NCBI GenBank assembly: GCA_934569225.1
Contig: CAKTKC010000017.1
Coordinates: forward strand, 1 to 64,000
Reading direction: 5' to 3'
DNA: 64,000 nt
Origin: an uncultured Oscillospiraceae bacterium
Lineage (GTDB): Bacteria; Bacillota; Clostridia; Oscillospirales; Oscillospiraceae
The translations under genes were made by a program, and so were the position numbers. The notes below the pieces were generated by a model that was not told the origin of the DNA, made no database searches, and saw only the letters and a program-made list of their open reading frames with translations. Within the stretch, counting starts at the first letter, position 1. Each line of letters begins with the position of its first letter. Positions 34,850 through 43,104 of the stretch are shown here, one piece after another.

Positions 34850-34878
34850 TTGTAGCTGTTGACAAGAAGTGATATAAT
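34850..34878 (+). promoter_or_regulatory. Promoter of the CobW-family operon
   Basis: TTGTAG (34850-34855), 17 bp, TATAAT (34873-34878). A TTGACA at 34859 is too close to the -10 to act as its -35. No Zur-like operator was recognised. Confidence 0.65.
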
Positions 34879-34913
34879 AATCTTTAGAGATTTTTATACA
34901 GAAGGTGTTTTTT

Positions 34914-36080
34914 ATGACAAAAATTGATATTTTCTCCGGCTTCCTCGGCGCGGGCAAGACGACCCTGATCAAAAAGATGATCGCCGAGAGCTACAAGGGG
35001 CAGAAGCTGGTGCTGATCGAGAACGAGTTCGGCGAGATCGGCATTGACGGCGGCTTTTTGCAGGATTCCGGCATCAACATCACCGAGATGAACTCCGGCT
35101 GCATCTGCTGCTCTCTGGTGGGCGATTTCGGCAAGGCGCTGAAGAAGGTCATTGCCGAATACCATCCCGACCGCATTCTCATCGAGCCCTCCGGCGTGGG
35201 CAAGCTGTCCGACGTCATCGCCGCCGTGAGCAAGGTGACGAATGACGAGGTCACGCTGGGCTATACCGTCGCCGTGGCCGACGCGGGCAAGGTCAAGGTG
35301 TATATGAAGAACTTCGGCGAGTTCTACAACAACCAGATCGAGACGGCCTCCACCATCATCCTGTCCCGTACCGATTCCACCCAGCAGAGCAAGCTGGACA
35401 CCGCCGTTGCCATGCTGCGGGAGCATAATTCCGTCGCTACCATTGTCACCACCCCCTGGGGTGAGCTGACGGGCGAGCAGCTGATCGAGGCGCTGGAAGG
35501 CAAGGCGTCCGTCGCGGCGGAGCTGGCGAAGATGGAGATGGAGCGTCTGGCAGAAGAGGACGAGGAAGAAGACCATCATTGCTGCCACCACCATCACGAC
35601 GATGATGACGATGACGAGGACGAACACGAGCACGATCATCACTGTTGCCATCACCATCATGATGACGACGATGACGAGGATGAGCACGAGCATCATCACC
35701 ACCATCACGATGATGACGAGGATGAGCATGACCATCACTGCTGCCACCATCATCATGACGACGATGAGGACGAGCATGAGCATCACCACCACCATCATCA
35801 CCACGCCGACGAGGTGTTCACCTCCTGGGGCGTAGAGACCGCCAAGAAGTTCGACAAGGCTTCCATCGAAGCGGCGCTTCATGAGCTGGATTCCGGCAAG
35901 TACGGCACCATCCTCAGAGCGAAGGGCATCCTGCCCGCCGTGGACGGCACGTGGATTCATTTTGACTATGTTCCCGAGGAATGCAACGTCCGCACCGGCA
36001 GCGCCGATATTACCGGCAAGCTCTGTGTCATCGGCTCCAAGCTGGATGAAGCGGGCGTAGCCGCACTGTTCGGGGTGTAA
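34914..36080 (+). CDS. CobW/ZNG-family GTP-dependent metal chaperone with long His/Asp/Glu tract
   Basis: This 388-residue G3E GTPase has Walker A GFLGAGKTT, the ENEFGEIGIDGGFL switch region and the metal-binding CxCC motif in SGCICCSLVGD. A roughly 85-residue insertion follows (about 217-300) made almost only of His, Asp, Glu and Cys, with three HHCCHHHH blocks. The CobW C-terminal domain closes the protein (TSWGVETAKKFDKASIEAAL). Such GTPases insert Zn, Co or Ni into client proteins; the tract suggests metal storage. ATG 34914 is used (AGAAGG upstream). It forms an operon with a second P-loop protein 2 bp downstream. Confidence 0.92.
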   Translation: MTKIDIFSGFLGAGKTTLIKKMIAESYKGQKLVLIENEFGEIGIDGGFLQDSGINITEMNSGCICCSLVGDFGKALKKVIAEYHPDRILIEPSGVGKLSDVIAAVSKVTNDEVTLGYTVAVADAGKVKVYMKNFGEFYNNQIETASTIILSRTDSTQQSKLDTAVAMLREHNSVATIVTTPWGELTGEQLIEALEGKASVAAELAKMEMERLAEEDEEEDHHCCHHHHDDDDDDEDEHEHDHHCCHHHHDDDDDEDEHEHHHHHHDDDEDEHDHHCCHHHHDDDEDEHEHHHHHHHHADEVFTSWGVETAKKFDKASIEAALHELDSGKYGTILRAKGILPAVDGTWIHFDYVPEECNVRTGSADITGKLCVIGSKLDEAGVAALFGV

Positions 36081-36082
36081 AC

Positions 36083-37027
36083 ATGGTGCAGATTCCCGTA
36101 TATGCCTTTACCGGGTTTCTGGATTCCGGTAAGACCAAGTTCATTCAGGAGACGCTGGAGGACGAGCGCTTCAACGCGGGCGAACGGACGCTGCTGCTGG
36201 TGTTTGAGGAAGGGGAGGAGGAGTATGATTTCTCCACCTACCCCCACAAGAACGTGTATCTGGAAACCCTGGATCAGCAGACCGTCACCACCAAGGAGCT
36301 TCAGGCGCTGGCGAAAAAGTACAAGGCGCAGCGTGTGGTCGCCGAGCTGAACGGTATGCAGCAGGTGGGTGACCTGTATATGCGCTTCCCGGAAAACTGG
36401 GCGGTGGCACAGGAGGTCATGTTCGCCGACTCCACCACCATCATGGCCTACAACGCCAATATGCGCAATCTGGTGATGGACAAGCTGGTGGGCGCCCAGA
36501 TGGTGGTGTTCAACCGGCTGGAAAAGGGCGCGGACGTCATGCCCCTGCACAAGCTGGCCCGGGCGGCTAACCGCCGCATCGACATTCTGTACGATTACAC
36601 CGACGGTTCCACCTCTTACGACGATATCGAAGACCCGCTGCCCTTTGACATCAACGCCCCTGTCATTCAGGTGAAGGACGAGGACTATGCCCTGTTTTAC
36701 CGGGACGTGTCCGAGGAGCCGAAGAAGTACGACGGCAAGACCGTCAGCTTCAAGGGTCAGGTGGCCATGCTCCGCCGGGACAAGAACGGTATGTTTGCCC
36801 CCGGCCGGTTCGTGATGACCTGCTGCGTGGAGGACATCCAGTTCTGCGGCATTCCCTGCCGGTACGATCAGGCGGGGACGTTGGAGCCTCGCTCCTGGGT
36901 CATGGTCACGGCGAAGATCACTGCGGAGAAGCACCCCCTGTACAAAGGTGAGCTTGGCCCCGTCCTGACGGCGCTGGAGGTCACAAAGAACGCCCAGCCC
37001 GCCGACCCGGATGTTGCGACATTCTGA
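36083..37027 (+). CDS. CobW-like GTPase fused to a YcgQ/TIGR03943-like domain
   Basis: This 314-residue protein starts with a P-loop (TGFLDSGKTKF, residues about 10-20) and a shortened CobW-like fold lacking the CxCC motif. After about residue 195 it carries a segment, KKYDGKTVSFKGQV ... GRFVMTCCVEDIQFCGIPC, that closely resembles the C-terminal domain of YcgQ (TIGR03943), a protein usually encoded with a membrane permease near CobW-type genes. It is translationally linked to the His-rich CobW GTPase. The domain fusion and the absent permease are unusual. Metal trafficking is likely; the metal is unknown. Confidence 0.75.
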   Translation: MVQIPVYAFTGFLDSGKTKFIQETLEDERFNAGERTLLLVFEEGEEEYDFSTYPHKNVYLETLDQQTVTTKELQALAKKYKAQRVVAELNGMQQVGDLYMRFPENWAVAQEVMFADSTTIMAYNANMRNLVMDKLVGAQMVVFNRLEKGADVMPLHKLARAANRRIDILYDYTDGSTSYDDIEDPLPFDINAPVIQVKDEDYALFYRDVSEEPKKYDGKTVSFKGQVAMLRRDKNGMFAPGRFVMTCCVEDIQFCGIPCRYDQAGTLEPRSWVMVTAKITAEKHPLYKGELGPVLTALEVTKNAQPADPDVATF

Positions 37028-37032
37028 CAGGA

Positions 37033-37062
37033 AAGTCCCCTCTGAAAAGAGGGAACTTTTTA
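37033..37062 (+). terminator. Terminator of the CobW operon
   Basis: An 11-bp stem with one mismatch and a GAAA loop (AAGTCCCCTCT/AGAGGGAACTT), followed by TTTT. Confidence 0.8.
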
Positions 37063-37149
37063 TGAACAAAATTTCGGGAAAAGTTGATGCAATTTTGCCG
37101 GGAATATGATATAGTGTAAGAAAGCAATAAGCACAGGAAGGGCATCCAT

Positions 37150-38412
37150 ATGTATCAACCACTCGCCGATCTTTTGCGGCCGCAGGCACTGGACGAGGTC
37201 TACGGTCAGGAGCATATTCTGGGCAAGGGCGCGGTGCTGCGCCGCCTGATCGACTCCGGGAACATCCCCAACATGGTGTTCTACGGTCCCAGCGGCACGG
37301 GAAAGACCACCGTCGCCAATATCATCGCAAAGCAGACCAACCGCACCCTTTACAAGCTCAACGCCACCACCGCTTCCACGGCAGACATCAAGGAGATCGT
37401 GGCGCAGCTGGACACCTTCATGGCGCCCAACGGGGTGCTATTGTATCTGGACGAGATCCAGTCCTTCAACAAAAAACAGCAGCAGTCCCTGCTGGAACAC
37501 ATCGAAAACGGCAAGATCACCCTGATCGCTTCCACCACGGAAAATCCCTATTTCTATGTGTTCAATGCCATTTTGAGCCGCTCCACCGTCTTTGAATTCA
37601 AGCAGATTTCCGCGTCCGCCGCCTTGCAGGCGGTACGCCGGGCGGTTTCCTTCATGGAGCAGCGTACCGCGCTGACCGCCGTTCCGGAAGACGGGGCGCT
37701 GGAATACATTGCGTCCTCCTGCGGCGGCGATCTGCGTAAGGCCATGAACGCGGTGGAGGTGCTGTTTTCCGCGGGGATTCCTCAGGACGGAAAGCTCCCC
37801 CTGACCCTGGCGGACGCCAAAGAGGTCACCCAGAAAAGCGCCCTCCGCGCCGACCGGGACGGAGACAACTATTATGACCTGCTGTCCGCGCTCCACAAGT
37901 CCATCCGCGGCTCTGACCCGGACGCCGCCTGCCACTATCTGGCAAGGCTTCTGGAAGCCGGGCAGATGCCTTCTGCCTGCCGCCGCCTGATGTGCGTCGC
38001 GGCGGAGGACGTGGGATTGGCCTACCCTCAGATCCTGCCCATCGTCAACGCCTGCGTGGATATGGCGCTGAAGCTGGGAATGCCGGAAGCGCGGCTCCCC
38101 CTGGCGGATGCCGCCGTGCTGATGGCCACCAGTCCAAAGTCCAATTCTGCCTATCTTGCCATTGATGCGGCGCTGGACGATGTGCGCAAGGGAAAGTCCG
38201 GGGACTTCCCCCGGCATTTGCAGAACGTCCACGCGGATACCTACACCATGGAGCGGGAACAGGGGTATCTCTATCCCCACAACTACCCCAACCACTGGGT
38301 GAAGCAGCAGTACCTGCCGGACGAGCTGGTGGGCGCGCATTATTACGAATACGGCCCCAACAAGCTGGAACAGGCGGCGAAGCAGTACTGGGACAGCATC
38401 AAAAAGGAGTAA
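37150..38412 (+). CDS. rarA: Replication-associated recombination protein A (RarA/MgsA)
   Basis: This 420-residue AAA+ ATPase acts at stalled replication forks. It reads PLADLLRPQALDEVYGQEHI, Walker A GPSGTGKTT, Walker B LLYLDEIQSF, sensor 1 STTENPYF and the C-terminal tetramerisation domain (AAEDVGLAYPQILPIVNAC; HNYPNHWVKQQYLP). Length is normal. It is followed 3 bp later by a DUF951 gene. Confidence 0.96.
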   Translation: MYQPLADLLRPQALDEVYGQEHILGKGAVLRRLIDSGNIPNMVFYGPSGTGKTTVANIIAKQTNRTLYKLNATTASTADIKEIVAQLDTFMAPNGVLLYLDEIQSFNKKQQQSLLEHIENGKITLIASTTENPYFYVFNAILSRSTVFEFKQISASAALQAVRRAVSFMEQRTALTAVPEDGALEYIASSCGGDLRKAMNAVEVLFSAGIPQDGKLPLTLADAKEVTQKSALRADRDGDNYYDLLSALHKSIRGSDPDAACHYLARLLEAGQMPSACRRLMCVAAEDVGLAYPQILPIVNACVDMALKLGMPEARLPLADAAVLMATSPKSNSAYLAIDAALDDVRKGKSGDFPRHLQNVHADTYTMEREQGYLYPHNYPNHWVKQQYLPDELVGAHYYEYGPNKLEQAAKQYWDSIKKE

Positions 38413-38415
38413 AGC

Positions 38416-38610
38416 ATGGACATTCGCGTCAACGACATTCTCGTCATGAAGAAGCCCCACCCCTGCGGGGAAAAGCGCTGGCTGGTTCTGCGCACCGGCG
38501 CGGATTTCCGCCTGCGGTGCCTGGGCTGCGGCCATGAGTTGATGACACCCCGGTTCAAGGCAGAAAAAAATATCCGCTCCGTGGAGCGGAAGGAGACCTC
38601 CGACAGCTAA
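38416..38610 (+). CDS. DUF951 small zinc-ribbon-like protein
   Basis: A 64-residue protein: DILVMKKPHPCGEKRW, then GADFRLRCLGCGHELMTPR. The Cys pairs and sequence match DUF951, a conserved Firmicutes family often next to chromosome-maintenance genes; its function is unknown. Cotranscribed with rarA; the terminator overlaps its stop codon. Confidence 0.92.
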   Translation: MDIRVNDILVMKKPHPCGEKRWLVLRTGADFRLRCLGCGHELMTPRFKAEKNIRSVERKETSDS

Positions 38611-38625
38611 TGTCGGAGGTTTTTC
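38596..38625 (+). terminator. Terminator of rarA-DUF951
   Basis: A perfect 10-bp stem (ACCTCCGACA/TGTCGGAGGT), a 5-nt loop and TTTT. The loop contains the DUF951 stop codon. Confidence 0.85.
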
Positions 38626-38694
38626 GTTCCCCATCGCCGATGCAGCCGAAAGGACGGCGGGGCGGGGGAAACTTGCGGCGAGCCTGGGACACGG

Positions 38695-38729
38695 TTGCGA
38701 CCGACTTTTCCCGGGGGAGGGGGTATACT
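38695..38729 (+). promoter_or_regulatory. Candidate long-spacer promoter of spoIIGA-sigE
   Basis: TTGCGA (38695-38700) and TATACT (38724-38729) are 23 bp apart, longer than a normal sigma-A spacer. The B. subtilis spoIIG promoter also has an extended spacer and needs phosphorylated Spo0A. The region has no clear TGTCGAA box, so Spo0A control is only suggested. Confidence 0.4.
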
Positions 38730-38756
38730 TTTGCCATACCGGCTGGAGGTGGTGCG

Positions 38757-39530
38757 TTGAAAATCTATCTGGACCTGGTGGTAATTCTGAACTTTCTGGT
38801 GGATTTTTTGCTCCTTTTGGGGACAAACCGTTTATCGGGCTTCCCGGCGTCGCCCCTCCGGGCGGCGGCAGCGGCGGCGCTGGGGGCGGTCTACAGCGGG
38901 GTGTGCATGATGCCCCGGCTGCGGTTCCTGGGAGGGCTGCTGTGGCGGATCGTCAGCCTGGCCGGGATGGCTGTGATCGCCTTCGGCTGGGACAAAAGCG
39001 CGTGGAAGCGAAGCGGCGTGTTCGTGCTTCTCAGCATGGCGCTGGGCGGCGCGTCATTGAGCATCGGCCGGGGAAATTTCCTGACGCTGGTGCTGACCGC
39101 CGGAGGCGTGTGGGCGCTGTGCATCGTGGCCTTCGGCGGACGGGTTGGGGGCAGAGAGTATGTCCCGGTGGAGCTGACCTACGGCGGAAAAACCGTCAGC
39201 ATCATCGCTTTGCGGGATTCCGGGAACACCCTGCGCGACCCCATTTCCGGGGAGCAGGTGCTTGTGGTTTCAGGGGAAGTGGCGGAAAGGCTGACGGGTC
39301 TGACCCAGGAGCAGCTCCGCGCGCCCCTGAAAACGCTGATGTGCCGCCCGGTTCCGGGACTTCGCCTGATCCCCTACCGGGCGGTGGGGCAGGCGGGGGA
39401 CATGCTGCTGGCCATGCGGTTTGACAGGGTGAAAATCGGCAATCGGACGCAGAGCGCCGTGGTGGCCTTTGCGGCGGAAGGACTTGGCAGGGGAGACGTA
39501 TATCAGGCACTGACGGGAGGGGTCGTATGA
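38757..39530 (+). CDS. spoIIGA: Sigma-E processing peptidase SpoIIGA
   Basis: SpoIIGA is the membrane aspartic protease that cleaves pro-sigma-E in the mother cell. This 257-residue protein has about five membrane helices starting [20 protein letters not shown] and a cytoplasmic protease domain with the catalytic motif [12 protein letters not shown] (DSGN). The start is TTG at 38757, supported by GGAGGTG upstream and the family N-terminus; the longer frame would run into the rarA terminator. It overlaps sigE by 4 bp (ATGA). Confidence 0.93.
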   Translation: MKIYLDLVVILNFLVDFLLLLGTNRLSGFPASPLRAAAAAALGAVYSGVCMMPRLRFLGGLLWRIVSLAGMAVIAFGWDKSAWKRSGVFVLLSMALGGASLSIGRGNFLTLVLTAGGVWALCIVAFGGRVGGREYVPVELTYGGKTVSIIALRDSGNTLRDPISGEQVLVVSGEVAERLTGLTQEQLRAPLKTLMCRPVPGLRLIPYRAVGQAGDMLLAMRFDRVKIGNRTQSAVVAFAAEGLGRGDVYQALTGGVV

Positions 39531-40231
39531 AGCTGTTGGACATTTTACGGAAACTGGGACTCATCCGGGAGAACGGCATCTTTTACATCGGGGGCAGCGA
39601 CGTGCTTCCTCCGCCGCTGAAGGGGTCGGAGGAGCTTGAGACCCTTCAGGCGCTGGAGCAGGGGAATGAGGACGCGCGGCAGCGGCTGGTGGAGCACAAT
39701 CTCCGTCTGGTTGTGTATATCGCCCGGCGCTTCGAGAATACCGGCGTCAATCTGGAGGACCTGATTTCCATCGGCACCATTGGCCTCATTAAGGCCATCA
39801 GCACCTATAGGCTGGACAAGAAGATCAAGCTGGCGACCTACGCCTCCCGGTGTATCGAAAATGAGATCCTCATGTACATCCGCAAAACCGCCAACCAGAA
39901 GACGGAAGTGTCCCTGGACGAACCCATCAACATGGACTGTGACGGCAACGAGCTGCTGCTTTCCGACATCCTGGGCACCGACGAGGACATGATCATGCGG
40001 CCGCTGGAGGATGACGTGGACATCTGCGTTCTGCGGCAGGCGCTGCGCGATTTGCCCGACCGGGAGCGGGAGATCGTGCTGATGCGCTTTGGTCTGGAAG
40101 GGCGGCAGGAGCTGACCCAGAAGGAGGTGGCGCAGAAAATGGGCATTTCCCAGTCCTACATTTCCCGGCTGGAAAAGCGGATCATGCTGCGGCTGAAAAA
40201 AGAATTTCTCCGTCAGACAAGCTGCGCTTGA
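39527..40231 (+). CDS. sigE: RNA polymerase sporulation sigma factor SigE
   Basis: This 234-residue mother-cell sigma factor is made as an inactive precursor. Region 2 reads [19 protein letters not shown] and [18 protein letters not shown]; region 4 ends in [24 protein letters not shown]. The N-terminal 25-30 residues form the pro-sequence removed by SpoIIGA. It should transcribe spoIVA and sipL in this window. sigG, which follows sigE in many spore-formers, is absent; rex follows. Confidence 0.96.
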   Translation: MKLLDILRKLGLIRENGIFYIGGSDVLPPPLKGSEELETLQALEQGNEDARQRLVEHNLRLVVYIARRFENTGVNLEDLISIGTIGLIKAISTYRLDKKIKLATYASRCIENEILMYIRKTANQKTEVSLDEPINMDCDGNELLLSDILGTDEDMIMRPLEDDVDICVLRQALRDLPDREREIVLMRFGLEGRQELTQKEVAQKMGISQSYISRLEKRIMLRLKKEFLRQTSCA

Positions 40232-40256
40232 TTTTTTGGAATCGGTATGGTATAAT
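40228..40256 (+). promoter_or_regulatory. Promoter of rex with downstream ATCGAT repeats
   Basis: TTGATT (40228-40233), 17 bp, TATAAT (40251-40256), overlapping the sigE stop. ATCGAT occurs three times, at 40255, 40270 and 40286 (15- and 16-bp steps), between the -10 and the start codon. Confidence 0.7.
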
Positions 40257-40306
40257 CGATAAGGAAATTATCGATATGGTTTCGTATCGATTGCAAAGAG
40301 GTTATT

Positions 40307-40957
40307 ATGGAAGAGAAAAAGGTTTCAAAATCGGTTCTGAAACGTCTGCCGGGGTATCTGGCGTACCTGAAAAACATGCCGGAAAACGCCCCTGCCCATA
40401 TTTCCGCCACGGCGCTGGCCAACGCTCTGGGAATGGGAGAGGTGCAGGTTCGCAAGGATCTCGCTATGGTCTCCGACGGGGGACGCCCCAAGATCGGCTA
40501 TCTGCGGGAGACGCTGATCGACGATATCGAGCAGTTTCTGGGGTACGACAACACCACCGATGCCGTTTTGATCGGCGCGGGCAAGCTGGGTCAGGCGCTG
40601 ATGGGCTACAGCGGCTTTGACGAGTACGGCCTGAACATTCTGGCGGCCTTTGACGCAAGCCCCAAGGCGGAAAAGACGGAAGAGGGCAAGCCCATCTACC
40701 ATGTTTCCCAGCTGGCGCATTTCTGCCGTACCCATAAGGTGCTGATGGGCATTATCACCGTTCCGGCGGAGGCGGCGCAGCAGGTGGCTGACCAGCTCAT
40801 TGCCGGGGGAATCAAGGGTATCTGGAATTTTGCCCCCACCCATCTGGATGTGCCGTCCAACATTCTGGTGCAGTATGAGAACATGGCGACGTCCCTCGCG
40901 GTGCTGTCCGTACATTTGCAGGCCCAGATCAAGGAAGAAAAGGAAGTCAGGAAATAA
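40307..40957 (+). CDS. rex: Redox-sensing transcriptional repressor Rex
   Basis: Rex senses the NADH/NAD ratio and represses fermentation and hydrogenase genes. The 216-residue protein has an N-terminal winged helix (LKRLPGYLAYLKNM, ISATALANALGMGEVQVRKDLA) and a Rossmann domain (AVLIGAGKLGQALMGY) with the C-terminal swapped helix. The canonical operator (TTGTTAA...TTAACAA) was not seen upstream, so autoregulation is not evident. Confidence 0.96.
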   Translation: MEEKKVSKSVLKRLPGYLAYLKNMPENAPAHISATALANALGMGEVQVRKDLAMVSDGGRPKIGYLRETLIDDIEQFLGYDNTTDAVLIGAGKLGQALMGYSGFDEYGLNILAAFDASPKAEKTEEGKPIYHVSQLAHFCRTHKVLMGIITVPAEAAQQVADQLIAGGIKGIWNFAPTHLDVPSNILVQYENMATSLAVLSVHLQAQIKEEKEVRK

Positions 40958-40996
40958 TCAGAGAAAATCTGCCCCGCGCTGTAACGGGCGGGTCAC

Positions 40997-41226
40997 ATCA
41001 GACAGTTAACAGGCACAGCGGAATCATCTGCTGTGCCTGTTTTGTGAGCACCTCTTGCCTCTCCCTATGGGAGAGGTGGCCGAGCGTAGCGAGGACGGAG
41101 AGGGTACGCAAGGGTGCAATACCCTCTCAGTCACCTTCGGTGACAGCTCTCCCAGAGGGAGAGCCAAGGGGCTGTACCGATACGCTCCATTCACTGCTTT
41201 ACGACCACCCACCAAAAAGCGCGGGG
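40997..41226 (+). repeat. Dispersed palindromic intergenic element, copy 3
   Basis: The 121-bp core is at 41051-41171; the left-flank hairpin (41010-41039) is conserved. The right flank lacks the left arm of the AATGGAGC palindrome, so that hairpin is lost. The 13-bp internal stem has mismatches (ACGGAGAGGGTAC on the left). It occupies the gap after rex. Confidence 0.85.
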
Positions 41227-41248
41227 CGCGTTTTTGATTCCGGCGTGG

Positions 41249-41277
41249 TTGACGGTTTCCCGGGAAAGTGGTAAACT
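41249..41277 (+). promoter_or_regulatory. Promoter of the L,D-transpeptidase-like gene
   Basis: TTGACG (41249-41254), 17 bp, TAAACT (41272-41277), 36 bp before the start codon. Confidence 0.65.
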
Positions 41278-41312
41278 GACGGAAAGTAGAAAATGAAACT
41301 CGAGGTTCCCCT

Positions 41313-42488
41313 ATGAAAAAAATTCTAGTCTGCCTGCTGTTTGCGTTCCTGACTGCGGCGCTGCTGTTTAGGGCGGCGCCGGAGGCGGCTGCCTACGAAC
41401 CGGGAGACCCCTATAGCCCCGATTTGTCCGAGCTGATCCGCGACGCTGACCACCGGACTTATGTAGAAACGCTGACCGACTACTATATGCGCACCAACAC
41501 CCGGGTGTGGAAGGCTTTGCAGAAGGGGCAGTGCGCCATGTTTCTGTTCGAGGGCTGTTCCGACAACCTGAACGACAGAAGGCTGTCCGATCTGTCCTAT
41601 TACCGGGTCTCGGCGGTGTGCCTGGTGGTGCGGCTGGACAAAGCGGGGGAGCCGTACATCGTCTATTTCAACCAGAATTGCAGCACCATTCCGGATCGCC
41701 CGCTGGAATACGGCGCGTGGGAGCTGGAGGACGTGGGTCAGGTCGGCCCCGCCACGGTTCGGGACGGAACCTATGAACTGTATTCCGTGAAGCACATGGG
41801 CGCGTATGAGGCGCTGCATGTCCGGGACAGCGAAAAGGACGAAAAGGTCTCCGCCGTTTATATGACCCCGGAGGGATTCGTCACCACGGAAGCCGACTGC
41901 ATCAACATCCACACCCGCACGGGCAATCACGTGGCCGGCCGGGGAATGTGGTCGGCGGGGTGTATGCTGGTGGGGGACGGGGACTTCGGCCAGTTTTCGG
42001 AACTGATGGATTCCACCTATTATACGCTCTACGACGAATTTGACGTGGGGCAGAAGGTGGGCGTGGTGGTCATCAACCGCCAGCGGATGAAAAATAAGCT
42101 CTTTGCCCTGTATCAGAACTGGGACGCCGTGAACAAGATCCTGGAAAATTCTCAGGCAGCACTGCCGGAAAATTATCTCGCGCTCTGCACGGAGCAGCCG
42201 CTTACTCCCCAGGGGGAAACATTGCGCACAGTGCGGGATACGAAGCTGATGACGCTGCCCTGCAGCAATGAGACGGACGCCAGGTCGGCGGCGGTGCAGA
42301 CGCTGCCCAGGGGTACGCAGCTGGAGATCACCTCCGTCATCCGCAACACCCGGGGCAGCGACTGGTACGCGGTGAGCTTTGGCCTGGAAACCCGCTACGT
42401 CTACAGCGGCGACACGGAGCCGTCCACATGGTTCAGCAAGTTTGTGGATTTCTGGGCGAATAAGTGGAGAAAAGATACGGAAAGTTGA
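41313..42488 (+). CDS. Secreted L,D-transpeptidase-like protein with C-terminal SH3-like domain
   Basis: A 391-residue protein with a signal peptide (about 1-27). The segment INIHTRTGNHVAGRG followed by MWSAGCMLVG carries a His200...Ser214-x-Gly-Cys217 pattern like the YkuD active site (HxxxS.GC), although the surrounding fold is only weakly recognisable. The last 100 residues (LRTVRDTKLMTLPCS, LPRGTQLEITSVIRNTRGSDWYAV) look like an SH3-type wall-binding domain. A role in peptidoglycan cross-linking or remodelling is likely but not certain. Confidence 0.65.
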   Translation: MKKILVCLLFAFLTAALLFRAAPEAAAYEPGDPYSPDLSELIRDADHRTYVETLTDYYMRTNTRVWKALQKGQCAMFLFEGCSDNLNDRRLSDLSYYRVSAVCLVVRLDKAGEPYIVYFNQNCSTIPDRPLEYGAWELEDVGQVGPATVRDGTYELYSVKHMGAYEALHVRDSEKDEKVSAVYMTPEGFVTTEADCINIHTRTGNHVAGRGMWSAGCMLVGDGDFGQFSELMDSTYYTLYDEFDVGQKVGVVVINRQRMKNKLFALYQNWDAVNKILENSQAALPENYLALCTEQPLTPQGETLRTVRDTKLMTLPCSNETDARSAAVQTLPRGTQLEITSVIRNTRGSDWYAVSFGLETRYVYSGDTEPSTWFSKFVDFWANKWRKDTES

Positions 42489-42516
42489 ATCGGCGCGGCC
42501 AAAAGGCCGCGCCGAT
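42489..42516. terminator. Bidirectional hairpin between convergent genes
   Basis: A perfect 12-bp GC-rich stem with an AAAA loop (ATCGGCGCGGCC/GGCCGCGCCGAT). No long T run follows on either strand. Confidence 0.7.
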
Positions 42517-42522
42517 CGTGCA

Positions 42523-43002
42523 TTATACTTCGTGATAGTAAAGGCAGATATTCTGGTACGTGCCGTCCTTCATCCGGAAGCCGCCGGGGATGGTTCCGAG
42601 CAGAGTGAAGCCAAGCCGTTCATACAGATGGCGGGCGAGGATGTTGTTTTCCACAACGGCGTTGAACTGCAAAAGCCGGAAATGGAGCTTCGCGGCCTGC
42701 ACAAGACAGTCGGACACCAGCTTTTCACCGATGTGCTCACCCCGGCAAGCGGAATCCACGGCATAGCTGGCGTTTGCAATGTGGCCGCACCGGCCGATGT
42801 TGTTGGGATGGAGAATGTAAAGCCCCACGACCCTGCCGCCCGCGACGGCGACGCCGCAGTAGCTTTGGGATGCAAAGAAAGCACTTCCGCTTTCCCCGTC
42901 CAGAAATTCCTCCTGAGGAAACGCGACGCCTTCTTCCACGACCTCGTTCCAGATGCACACCATGGCGGGAACGTCGTTTTCACAATATTTTCTGATTTCC
43001 AT
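42523..43002 (-). CDS. GNAT family N-acetyltransferase
   Basis: A 159-residue acetyltransferase beginning MEIRKYCENDVPAMVCIWNE. It shows the acetyl-CoA-binding strand-loop (SYAVDSACRGEHIGEKLVSD, with the R/Q-x-x-G-x-G/A-like loop) and the C-terminal ARHLYERLGFTLLGTIP. It most resembles the PAT/YncA type (N-acetylation of small amino compounds such as phosphinothricin analogues or methionine sulfone). ATG 43002 is used, with GGAGGTAT upstream. Confidence 0.88.
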   Translation of the reverse strand: MEIRKYCENDVPAMVCIWNEVVEEGVAFPQEEFLDGESGSAFFASQSYCGVAVAGGRVVGLYILHPNNIGRCGHIANASYAVDSACRGEHIGEKLVSDCLVQAAKLHFRLLQFNAVVENNILARHLYERLGFTLLGTIPGGFRMKDGTYQNICLYYHEV

Positions 43003-43104
43003 AGGATACCTCCGTGTGCAGAATTTCTTTGCCACGGATTGTATCACAAACGCGGGGAAATTACAATCGTCCCTGTCGAAAAAAAGATGCGGTTACAAAG
43101 CCAT

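Noticed and set aside
34859..34878. TTGACA next to TATAAT as the CobW operon promoter
   Set aside because: The spacer is only 8 bp; TTGTAG at 34850 gives a proper 17-bp spacing.
40228..40306. A canonical Rex operator in the rex leader
   Set aside because: No TTGTTAA...TTAACAA palindrome is present, only ATCGAT repeats.
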